This document shows positions 52,561-63,180 of a DNA stretch of 64,000 bases, one piece after another; positions within the stretch are counted from its first letter, which is position 1, and every line of letters starts with the position of its first letter. The DNA is from Megalonaias nervosa (lineage: Eukaryota; Mollusca; Bivalvia; Unionida; Unionidae). The notes beneath the pieces were generated by a model, which was not told the DNA's origin, made no database searches, and was given only the letters and a program-made list of their open reading frames with translations. Location of the stretch: positions 1-64,000 of the forward strand of contig JAECUM010001742.1 of the NCBI GenBank assembly GCA_016617855.1, written 5' to 3'. The translations under genes were made by a program, and so were the position numbers.

Positions 52561-55260
52561 AGTAGCAATAAGAGTATCAAGATGGCCACTCAGGTGGCCA
52601 TAGTGGATGTCTGAGCAGCACCATTTTCATTTAGGACCAACCAGACCATAGGAGAATATCTGTGCATGGGTTCACAGCAATCATCAAAATAATTTAGGAA
52701 AATAATATGCTCAGCTCCTGGTTTATGACCGGTAGAGCTGAAAAACTTACAACAAATATGGCTTCCAGAGTGGTAACAAACTTGGCGAATCAGTTGCATT
52801 ATTATGTCATTAATATGCATGTATTGTATTCATTATCAAACACATCTTAATGATAAAAGCCAATATTTCAAATCTGATCAAATTCAGGTCAAATATATGG
52901 CTTCCCAATTAGTAACAAGGTAAGCCAATCACATGCAAGACCAATTCATTATTATATATGCATCTCATTCCTTAAAGACATATTAGCATATATTCCAAGT
53001 TTGATGAAAATCATATATAAGAATACTGCCTCCTAACTGGTAGTATGCTCAGCCAATCAGATGCAAGATCACCTCATTAATATGCATGGATCTTGCTGGT
53101 CAAAATAACAGATTTTTCTCAGGTGCTGTTTCAGTATACATCCTCAAATCAACACTTGAGGATCCTCACGAAATTTGAGATTATAATTACGATCATATCA
53201 GTTACCAAACTGGAAGACTCTCTACGTTGGAAGTTGAGCAGATAATAATCTCCATGGATTCATGTGCGAACTCCCGATAGCTGAAACTAATTATCAGTAA
53301 CATGGCTTCCAGAATGGCAACAAAGTCGACCAATCAGAGGCAAAATCAACTAATTTGAATCTGTGGGTCTCACTCATTGATGAACTCATCTGACATCTTA
53401 AAGATATAGGCATATATTCAAAGTCTGATTGAAAATGGATCAGGAATACAGTCTTCCAAGAGGAAATAAGCTCAGTGAGTCAGTTGCAACATTCAATATC
53501 GCAACCATGCAACAGCCTGACAATGAAGAAACTCATATAAGAAAATACGGGGAAACAAATTCAGCCAATATGCTGCAAGAACACCTTATTAATAGTAATA
53601 CACATTTAATTCCTCTGAGATCTTAATGATATTAGCATATATTCCAAGTTTGATCACATTCTGATCAGAAATATGGCCTCCAGATTGGTAACAAGGTCAG
53701 CAAATCAGATGCAACATCACCTCATTAATATGTATGGATCTTACTAATTACTGAACTTGTCTGAGATCTGAATGACATAAGCACATATTCCAAGTGTGTT
53801 CAAATTCTGACAGGAAATATGGCATACAGAGTGATAGAAAGATCACCTAATCAGTATGTGTGGATCTCGTTCATTACTGAATTCATCAAATATCTTAATG
53901 ATATAGGTGGATATTCCAAGTCGGATTGGAACTGGATCAGGAATAATGCCTTCAGAGAGGCCTCCAGATTTGTAACCAGCTCAGTCAAACAGATGCAAAA
54001 TCACCTCATTATTATGTGGGAATCTCGCTTACCAGACTTGCCTGACATCTTAACAATATAAGCATATAGTCTAAACATGTGATCAAACTCTAATCAGAAA
54101 TATGGAATAGTGAGACGTAAAAATTTAACTAATATAAACTCGTATTCCAAGTTTGATTGAAAACGGGTCAGAAATATGAATTCCAAAGTGATGACAAACA
54201 ACTGTCTACAGCTAAATGATAACAGATTATACCATATGCTCACTCGGCCCTATAGTGAGACAGGTTATACCATATGCTCACTCGGCCCTACAGTGAGACA
54301 ATCATTTAACATCTTGGAGATATTAGTCTATTTATCAAGTCTGATTAAAGTTGGGTCAAAAACAGTCTTTAAAAAATGGCAATAAGTTCAGCCAGTCATA
54401 AACAGTCTTTAAAATGGCATTCAGTTCAGCCAGTCATAAAGTCTTTAAAATGGCATTCAGTTCAGCCAGTCATAAACAGTCTTTAAAAAGGCAATAAATT
54501 CAGCCAGTCTTATGCACAATCACCTTATTAATATATGTACATATTGCACATTACATATAATTTATGCCTGGGTGAGATTGTCTCTAAAGCGGGAAGAAGC
54601 TCAGCCAATCATATATGCGATGACCTCATTAATATATGAACATATTACTCATAACAAAATACATATATCTATATAATATAAGCCAAAACAGGTTAAGACT
54701 AATGGCTTCCAGAATGATACTCAGTTCAGTTAATCAGATGCATGATTACCTCATAAATATGCATATATCACGGAAATTACTGAAATCATCCAAGATTGTG
54801 ATGATATAAGCATATATTCCAAGTCTGGTCGCAATCAGATCAGAAATGGGTAACAAGCTCTGACAATCTGATGCAAAACTTTTTAATTTGTATCCATGGA
54901 TCTTGTTTACTACTGAACTTATATAAGTATATATTCCAAGCGTGATCAAACTTGGCAAGAAATGCAGCCACCAGAGTGGGAATAAGCTCAACCAATCAGA
55001 TTCAAGATCACCTTATTGATATGTGTGGATCTCACTCATGATCAAACTCAGTGGAGACCTTAATTATAAAAGCATGATCAAAACTGAATCACAAATGTGG
55101 CCTCCTGAGTGGTAACCAAGCAGATGGAAGATCACATCATCAATATGCATAAATCATGTAATATCATATTCATCAGAGATATTGATATTATGAACCCATA
55201 TTCCAGGTCTATTTTGAAATCAGATCAGAAATATTGTGACAAGCATCAGATACAGAAGTG
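52560..55260. repeat. Degenerate ~150-bp tandem repeat field
   Basis: CCAATCAGATGCAAGATCACC, TCATTAATATGCATGGATC, GCATATATTCCAAG and AATATGGCTTCCAGA-type phrases recur 15 or more times in the same order with heavy divergence. Open frames inside it (for example 53819-54061) are incidental. Short younger arrays are embedded at 54220-54300 (36 bp x 2) and 54360-54520 (38 bp x 4). Confidence 0.8.
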
Positions 55261-55560
55261 ACTACGGATGACTGAGTTAAAGTTATATCATCAGTTCTCA
55301 TCGATTCCTGGTTTAAATCCACAGGGATCACTCAGTTTCTTGTTTTGCTTGCTTAATTTATTCTGTTGTTTACTGATGAGGAAGGAAGAACAAGATATGG
55401 TCACAAATGTACTAACAAATCTACACTTATAGTTTTATCTTTAGAAAAAGTAATATCCCTACAGCTTAAAGGGGATTAATTCTGTTTGAAACAAGGCTCA
55501 GCATCACAAGCAGGTTATTTAGTCCAGAGTAAAACACAGTTTAGTGTATTGCTCAAGGAT
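55261..55560. other. Intergenic stretch, nothing recognised
   Basis: No feature supported. Confidence 0.45.
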
Positions 55561-55562
55561 AC

Positions 55563-55685
55563 ATCATGGAAGCTGATGGAGGTAATCCAATTGTTGGATA
55601 TAAACTAGCACACTTTAAGATCATGGAAGCTGACTGAGGTAATCCAACTGTTGGATTTAAACTAGTACATTTTAGTTCAGGAGTC
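55563..55685. repeat. ~58-bp tandem duplication
   Basis: ATCATGGAAGCTGA, GAGGTAATCCAA and TTGGATATAAACTAGCAC occur twice in a row. Confidence 0.85.
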
Positions 55686-56193
55686 TTGCACCCAACAATG
55701 GCATCTAATGCTTCCATTAATCACATGTTATGTAATGCAGTAGAGCACATTAGACATTTACTATGTGCCAAGACTGCAGGGGTTGGATGTACAGACAGAC
55801 AGCAGGAAACCAATGTGTCAAATTCTGCAACTGAAGTGAAAGCATAAAAATACTCACTAAATTATAGTATTAAAATTTTTGCATGACACCTGATAATGAA
55901 GACCTTAAGAATTTTAAATGTGCCACACATGCAACGCATTCACTTGGTAACATTTACTTCATACACTGTAACCTTATGAATATAAGATAATGATAACAAA
56001 AAAATTTCATAAATTAAGATGGATATAAATCTACGATCTTCTAATTTGTACAGTACAGATTCCTCCCCCACTTTTTGTTGAATGTTTCCTATTTCTTGAC
56101 AAAAGACAACTGATATAGTGCCATGTCATAATTACAAACTTATGGCTTAAATACACAGCAATCACTTCATTATTTTGTTTGCTTACCATGTAA

Positions 56194-56199
56194 TTTATT
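56194..56199 (-). promoter_or_regulatory. Candidate poly(A) signal for the nSTAND gene
   Basis: TTTATT on the + strand (AATAAA on the minus strand), about 330 bp beyond the last coding-like residue of the decayed tail. Position fits, but the motif is frequent in AT-rich DNA. Confidence 0.25.
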
Positions 56200-56324
56200 C
56201 TACTGATTACTGATGGGAAGGAACACACTATACTCACAGATCACAAATAATAATGAGGTGATCTTTCATCTGATTTGTTGAACTTAATACCACTTTTGTG
56301 GCTACACTAGGATTAAACGTTTCA

Positions 56325-56515
56325 AATTAAACTTGACATCATAGTAAATATCTCAAACTACAATAAACATCATAGTAAATATCTCAAATTACGATTAACA
56401 TAGTGCATATCTCAAATTACCATCAACATCATAGTAAACATCTCAAACTACTATTAACAACATGGAATATCAACAACTACCATTAACATCATAATACATT
56501 TCTCTAAGTACCATG
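56325..56515. repeat. ~33-bp tandem repeat, about 5-6 copies
   Basis: TCATAGTAAATATCTCAAAC and TACCATTAACA recur. Located just past the 3' end of the nSTAND gene. Confidence 0.85.
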
Positions 56516-56521
56516 AACAGT

Positions 56522-57287
56522 TCAGAATTTTTGTAATGCTTTAGATGCACCATAGGGCCTAGGATTCCAGTTGTCAGTCTCTTTCAAATGCTGTATTGCT
56601 TTAATGGACTCCAATGACACATGGTGTATTGCTTTAATGGACTCCAATGACACACTGTGTATTGCATTAATGGACTCCAATGACACACTGTGTATTGCTT
56701 TAATGGATTCCAATGACACATTGTGTATTGCTTTAATGGACTCCAATGATACATGGTGTATTGCTTTAATGGACTCCAATGACACACTGTGTATTGCTTT
56801 AATGGACTCCAATGACACACTGTGTAATATATCAGGAAGATTCTTCATTCAGTAAAAATCCCTCTTGAACCAGCAGTTCAACCACATCATACTTTTCTTG
56901 CCAACAAGCAAATGATAATGCATCAGATGCACCATCACACTTAGGATCCCAATTGTCAGTGTCTTTCAAATGTTCTAGTGCTTTCTTAACAGATTCCAAT
57001 GATAACACCTCAGATCCCATTATAATGCTTAGAAGATTGTTCATTTTTAATGCGACTCCATCCTGAACCATCAGATCATATATATCATACTTCTCTACAC
57101 AAATAGCAGTTTCTAATGCTTTAGATGCATCATCACACTTAGGATCCCAATTGTCAGTGTCTTTCATATATTGTATTGCTTTCTTAAAAGACTCCAATGA
57201 TATCTCAGATTTCATTTATAACATTAGGAAGATTTTTCATTTTTAATGAGACCCCATCCTGAACCAGCAAATCATATACATCATACT
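56522..57287 (-). pseudogene. Frame-broken 3' tail of the nSTAND gene
   Basis: The repeat domain continues past the TGA at 57288. Relative to the sister copy at about 57700, one base is missing near 57317, which shifts the frame. One extra T near 57216 restores the original frame, so 56832-57215 is again in register (SLESFKKAIQYMKDTDNW type repeats) until TGA after NEESS. A further 1-nt insertion near 56850 puts the last section, 56522-56848, in another frame; that section is mostly a 33-bp minisatellite of the SLESIKAIH segment and ends in GASKALQKF. The deletions may be real decay or assembly errors. Confidence 0.75.
56585..56825. repeat. 33-bp minisatellite derived from coding repeat, about 7 copies
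   Basis: The unit, with TATTGCTTTAATGGACTCC and AATGACACACTGTG, encodes the 11 residues VSLESIKAIHS on the minus strand. It corresponds to the start of the 65-residue ankyrin-like unit next door (ISLESFKKAIQ). Confidence 0.92.
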
Positions 57288-58160
57288 TCACTTCACAAAT
57301 AGCCATTTGCAGTGCTTTGATGCATCATCACACTTAGGATCCCATGTACCAGTGTCTTTCAAATGTTGTATTGCTTTCTTTACAGACTCCAATGATATCT
57401 CAGATTTCTTTATAATACGACGAAGATTTTTCATTTTTAATGAGACCCCATCCTGAACCAGCAGATCATATATATCATACTTCTCTACACAAATAGCAGT
57501 TTCTAATGCTTTAGATGCATCATCACACTTAGGATCCCAATTGTCAGTGTCTTTCATATATTGTATTGCTTTCTTAAAAGACTCCAATGGTATCTCAGAT
57601 TTCTTTATAATACGAGGAAGATTTTTCATTTTTAATGAGACCCCATCCTGAACCAGCAAATCATATACATCATACTTCACTTCACAAATAGCCATTTGCA
57701 GTGCTTCTGATGCATCATCACACTTAGGATCCCATGTACCAGTGTCTTTCAAATGTTGTATTGCTTTCTTTACATACTCCAATGATATCTCAGATTCCTC
57801 TATAACACGAGGAAGATTTTTCATTTTTAATGAGACCCCATCCTGAACCAGCAAATCACGTACATCATACTTCTCTACACAAATAGCAGTTTCTAATGCT
57901 TTAGATGCATCATCACACTTAGGATCCCAATTGTCAGTGTCTTTCATATATTGTATTGTTTTCTTAAAAGATTCCAATGATATCTCAGATTTCATTATAA
58001 CATTAGGAAGATTTTTCATTTTTAATGAGACCCCATCCTGAACCAGCAGATCATATACATCATACTTCTGTTTACAAATAGCAGTTTCTAATGCTTTAGA
58101 TGCATCATCACAATGGGGATCCCATGTACCAGTGTTTTTCAGATCTTGTATCACTCTGAA
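56900..58160 (-). repeat. 195-bp coding repeat in a 390-bp dimer arrangement, about 7 copies
   Basis: Units encode 65 residues. Two types alternate: one with DTGTWDPKCDDAS and ICEVKYDVYDLLVQDG, the other with DTDNWDPKCDDASKALETAI and CVEKYD. The phrase ACTTAGGATCCCAATTGTC occurs at spacings of 390 bp, and ACTTAGGATCCCATGTACC likewise. Copies are nearly identical in DNA, which points to recent unequal crossover or conversion. Confidence 0.92.
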
Positions 58161-60169
58161 AGCAGCCTGCTGTGAACTAAATTTTAACACATCAACAAGC
58201 ATGTACAGTTCTACTTTTACTTCATTCTTCATTAGATAATCTGCCATATCAAATTTCTCATTGAAGTAGCTTATGTACAGTGCTGTAGAATATGGAGGTA
58301 TGTTTTGTTTAAAAATAGGATTATTGAGACGATACAATAAATAACCAATTTTTATATCAGTCCCTTCTTGCTTCCTATCTGGATTCCACTTATTATGACA
58401 TCTCAAATGTTCCACCACCTTCTTTAAAACATTCATATCTCCATGTTGAACAGCATCTACTACATGCCATGTTTCCAGTATGATCCCTTCCTTTAATAAA
58501 ACCTCAATCAGGCTCTGGTTTCCTGATATATAGGCTCTATACAATGCATCTTTGGCTTCCTTACATTCTGGATGGAAAACCTGATTCTTCTTTAAGGTCT
58601 CCAGGATAGTCTTAACTCTTTGGAGGTCACCATGTCTGGCAGCATTACAAAGACTTTCCTGTGTATAACAGGCCTTCATAGTAATTATTTTGTCTGCAAT
58701 CTCAAAATGGTGGTAATAGAGAGCTAATTGCAACAGATTCTGCTTCTCTTCACACTGCCAACAGTCAGAGGTGTTTTTATTATGTCTACATGCCAAGAAT
58801 TCCAAGAGGCCACTATACACTGAACTCACTACATCCTTGTCACTTTGTAATATAAATTGCATAAATGTGTTACACTCCCCTTCTAATAAACCATTAGCAT
58901 TCAGGTATTCATTACCCGCCATAAAAAAATCCTTTGTACTATTACTTTTGTGCAACTCATATTTCAATTTCATCAAAAAATCATGGTTTTGGAGAGCTGA
59001 ATGTTTCACAACACTCATTACATGTCCTTTCTTTACAACATCATGAACCATCCTCTCTGCCAGAAGTCCATACACAGCTACAGGTATAAACACATTCTCT
59101 GAAGTACCGTCCTTGTCTTCTGCTGTGTTTGTCCTCTGATATAAATATTCTGAGTCACCATATTTAACAACCATCTCTAGACAACGATTCCAAAGAATAT
59201 GTCCTACAGCCTCACTGACTGTAGCATGAGTGAACCTGATGCAGGGCTTTTTGACTACAAGCTTCAACCTGAAATCATACGACATGGACTTCACAATGTA
59301 CAAATCCAAAAAATTGTCATAAGCATCCCTCAGTAATGTGATGGATGCTGCCTTTTTTGAAATATTCAGATTGGAAGCCAGTTCCATCAATAAATGTTTG
59401 CTGGATTCAGGCATTGTTTCAGATGATAAATTCTCCTCCCATATTTCACCATTACAAAACAGAAAAGCCAGAGATAGGAATCTTGTAGCCTCTAATTCAG
59501 TGATATTTGCGAGAAAGAATTTCTTTGGAGATCTGAAGAACTCAGGTCCTTTATCAAATGACTTACTATCCCCTGCAAACAGTGAACAGCACTGGGGAAA
59601 TCCAATCAACCCACCAAAATTAGCTATGCATACTTCTTTTTCATCTTCTTTCATGTTTCTTTTATGTCTAGTAAGTTCTCTATTCAAAATGCTCATCTTC
59701 TCTGGATTTGTTAGTTTTTCTGAAGACAGTGCCAGTGACAAATCTTCAGAAAAGAGTTTGAGAAGTTCTAACTTGGAGTAAGCCTTTGATAGTACATCAG
59801 CTCTAGTGGTAACAATGACCTGTATCTTTCCTGCATCAACATGTTCCTGTATGGTAGGTAGATGTACCATCCACTCCTGCAAACGACCAGGATCAAAGTC
59901 ATATCGTCCAAATACATCCTCCAGCACAACAACAGATACCCAGTCTGTGTCCACATTCTCCCACTGTCTTGGATGATTAAGCACCACACGTTTATCTCTA
60001 AATATTTCATTATCTATCAGGTGAAGAGACATGGTTGTCTTGCCTTCTCCGGGGTTCCCTTTGATAACAATAGATCTTTTCTTTGCTAGCAGTTTCTTAG
60101 CTTCCTCTGCTTGTTTTGTTGGAATGCATTCTAGCTTGTTATGTGTATCAAGTCTGTCCTCTGTCTGAG
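57288..60169 (-). CDS. NLR-like nSTAND P-loop NTPase with ankyrin-like repeats (large exon)
   Basis: One exon of about 960 codons. The acceptor CTTTTTTCCAACAG ends at 60170, so the exon starts inside a codon and earlier exons must lie upstream. Counting from the exon start: Walker A GNPGEGKT at about 37-44 (60059-60036), Walker B VVVLED at 79-84 (59933-59916), and a sensor-like VIVTTRAD at 117-124 (59819-59796). This trio and the preceding helix fit nSTAND3-type domains of the STAND class, which act as nucleotide-dependent switches in innate-immunity proteins. A helical/winged-helix-like section follows (RFTHATVSEAVGHILW), then degenerate ankyrin-like units, then near-identical 65-residue units (YDVYDLLVQDGVSLKMKNL). 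The frame closes at TGA 57288 because of a 1-nt loss. Ligand, partners and any N-terminal effector domain are unknown. Confidence 0.82.
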
Positions 60170-60184
60170 CTGTTGGAAAAAAGA
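60170..60184 (-). promoter_or_regulatory. Splice acceptor of the nSTAND exon
   Basis: On the minus strand CTTTTTTCCAACAG forms a strong polypyrimidine tract plus AG. Upstream of it the open frame (MTHSLLYFH...) encodes nothing family-like, so the frame's first ATG at 60215 is unlikely to be the true start. Confidence 0.7.
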
Positions 60185-60215
60185 TTAAATGAAAATACAA
60201 TAAAGAATGTGTCAA

Positions 60216-62150
60216 AAGGAACTTTCTTATGTCAAAAAACTAGAGCTACTCTCATGGCAAAGCTCGAAGATCTTTAATACGTGTTCTACACACCCCAATA
60301 CCCTTCCAACACCTCATTCCAAAATCGTGACCCACGGGATTTAACCCAAAGTCCATTACATACACATTCAAACCTGCTATAACAGAGACATACTATCCAA
60401 AACAAAATCTAATGCATTCTTATAAAATTAACCTCCATATAACATAGACCTTCAAATTCCACTCAGTTTTGTATGACGGTTTCTCTCTCACACAGGTTTC
60501 ACGGTATTATGTGTCCTCTTCCACTTTCTTCCAGTGTGTTGGATAACTAAGCACCGCACCTTTTTCTATACATTTCATCACCTATCAGGCACATTGGTTA
60601 TCTCCCTTTAGTGAAAGACACTAGCATGCTAAAATAATAGTATTTATGTGCAACAGCTACTGAAAAATCATATAAAATTCAAATATGTTAATAGATTGAA
60701 GATTATTATCTAGTAATTCTTAATCATTACTATTTACTGAGATAAACAGTCAAACAAAGAGACGGGCATGCTAGAGTTCATACGTTGTTTTATATTTTAA
60801 TAAGGGTCTTGGAGAAAAATAATTAAGATTTATGTGACATTGGTCATTACACTGTATTTTGGCCACACGACGTCCAATGAGCACAGCTGAAAATATACAT
60901 TGTAATTAATTCTATCCAATAGGAGTACCTATACTGCAGCATTGTAACTACATACAGGAACACATATTTAATCAACTGCCATTAAAACAAGGAATTTATT
61001 TCTTTTAGCTTCTACAACATCACCAACAAATAATAGATGAAAACATTTCAAAATAATATTGACACAACCTCATTGAATGTGCATAAGAACACATTAGCTG
61101 GTGTTTTCGTACAATACTATTTATCTTTATATACCATAGTGTTCATCTTTTTAAACCAATTTTTTTCATCTTTTCAAACCACAGTGGTTGCTGATGTTAC
61201 CGATTAGCAACTTCAACTTAACAACTACATGTTTTGGAGGTTGATTCAGAATAAAATCTGGATCTTTTGGGCTTCGTCAAATCTTTTATATGTTTGAAAA
61301 CTAAACAAAAAAAATGAACTATTTGTTCTAGTGGGTTTTGATGGACTATTTGTACCTATTTATAATTACCACAATGTAGTTGGAATTAGTTACAATGTAT
61401 AGATTTTGCTGTTCTCATTGAAAGTTATGTGCCATTAAAAATAGATGGTGTAATGACCAAGAAGGACACTTAAATCTTAATCATTAAGAAAACAGATCCA
61501 CTTTGGAAAGAAACAATTTCACATCTAATGTTATTATATTATGAACATATTATCAAATTACAAGGAGTAAAATTCTTAATTTATTCAAACTATATGCAAA
61601 CGTTGTGTCTTAGTTTTTAAAATCATTTACAGTAACACTTGTCTTGAAAGACCATTGTTTTGGTAGACCAACTGTACTGAAAGACTAGACTGTTCATGCA
61701 CAGATCAACAATTATTACATAATGTTATAACCTCTAATGAAAGACCACCCATTTTAAGAGACCACTTTTGGTTGACTGAAGGGGTAATCTCTCAAACCTT
61801 GTTCAACATGAATAAAAATTGAATATTTACAGTTGCCTCACAATACCAATACACAGGTGATTAAGGTAAGCAGCATATGTATTGTTAATGTTAGCATGTT
61901 GGATTAAAGTCTGCTTTGAAACGTTTTGCATCCCATGTGTTAAATGATTCTCCTACTTTTTAATGCAATGGCCCAAACCTATCAAAAACAGAAACATGAC
62001 TACTGTGCCTGGATATAACTGTAAAAACAATAGAAAACTAAAAATTGGCCCATTGAAGTTGAAACTGTATTGGAATATAATATACAAAATAAAGCAATAT
62101 ACTTCTTTATATGTGAAGGTCCATCAACAACACTTTAAATGACTAAACTA
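60216..62150. other. Upstream stretch, probably intron of the nSTAND gene
   Basis: No exon found on the minus strand. It contains a P-loop relic (60521-60600). Near 61633 a CAGTAACACTTGTC-type sequence with AGACCA/AGACCACC phrases to about 61800 looks like a pogo/Tigger-type end, not confirmed. Confidence 0.45.
60521..60600 (-). pseudogene. Relic of a second nSTAND P-loop region
   Basis: About 80 bp match the coding DNA at 59952-60022 in the same orientation: TTGGATAACTAAGCACCGCAC against TTGGATGATTAAGCACCACAC, and CATTTCATCACCTATCAGG against ATTTCATTATCTATCAGG. Flanks do not continue the match. It implies a tandem paralog that has decayed. Confidence 0.7.
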
Positions 62151-62159
62151 TGGTGCTGA

Positions 62160-62994
62160 AAGAACTGATAGGCACTGGGAATTCCTAGATAGGCACTGGG
62201 AATTCCTAGATAGGTGCTGGGAATTCCTAGATGGGCACTGGGAATTCATAGATAGGCACTGGGAAATCCTAGATAGGCACTGGGAATTCATAGATAGGCG
62301 CTGGGAATTCATAGATAGGCACTGGGAATTCATAGATAGGAACTGGCAATTCATAGATAGGCGCTGGGAATTCATAGATAGGCACTGGGAATTCATAGAT
62401 AGGAACTGGCAATTCATAGATAGGCGCTGGGAATTCATAGATAGGCACTGGGAATTCATATATAGGCTCTGGGAATTCACTGATAGGGACTGGCAATTCA
62501 TAGATAGGCACTGGCAATTCATAGATAGGCACTGGGAATTCATAGATAGACACTGGGAATTCATAGATAGGCACTGGGAACTCATATATAGGCACTGGGA
62601 ATTCAGTGATAGGGACTGGCAATTCATAGATAGGCACTGGCTATTCCTAGATAGGCGGTGGGAATTCATAGACAGGCCCTGGGAATTCATAGATAGGCAC
62701 TGGGAATTCATAGATAGACACTGGGAATTCATAGATAGGCACTGGGAATTCACTGATAGGCACTGGAAATTCATAGACACTGGGAAGTTATAGATAGGCA
62801 CTGGGAATTCACTGATAGGCACTGGGAATTCATAGACAGACACTGGGAATTCACAGACAGGCACTGGGAATTCATAGATAGACACTGGGAATTCATAGAT
62901 AGACACTGGGAACTCATAGATAGGCTCTGGGAATTCATAGATAGGTGCTGGGAATTGAATTCATAGATAGGCACTGGGAATTCATAGATAGGCC
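62160..62994. repeat. 21-bp minisatellite, about 40 copies
   Basis: The unit is built around GGGAATTCATAGATAGGCACT. At exactly seven codons it keeps two minus-strand frames open for up to 252 codons, encoding heptads such as PIYEFPV and CLSMNSQ. Nearly every unit carries an EcoRI site (GAATTC). Treated as a satellite and not a gene. Confidence 0.94.
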
Positions 62995-63180
62995 AAAGGT
63001 TTAAACTGTTGGATGCCTAATTGCATAACATGCTAGAAAATTCCAGACATAAAGTCTGTTCCTTGATCAGATTTGACAGTTTTGGAAAAGACAAAATGTG
63101 TTAAAAAAAAAAAAAAATTATTAAAGCTTTTACATGTACTATAACTTTAGTATTAATATTCCTCAAAGGATTAGTCTCTG
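62995..63180. other. Short spacer, nothing recognised
   Basis: A-rich; contains an A run at about 63101-63116. Confidence 0.5.

Noticed and set aside
53819..54061. 80-codon open frame as a gene
   Set aside because: Lies wholly in the degenerate 150-bp repeat field and shows no conservation between units.
58771..59781. Plus-strand open frames of 91 and 147 codons
   Set aside because: They are antisense shadows of the nSTAND exon, which has clear NTPase motifs on the minus strand.
60170..60215. ATG at 60215 as the nSTAND start codon
   Set aside because: A strong splice acceptor lies between it and the first family-like residues; the upstream residues are intronic translation.
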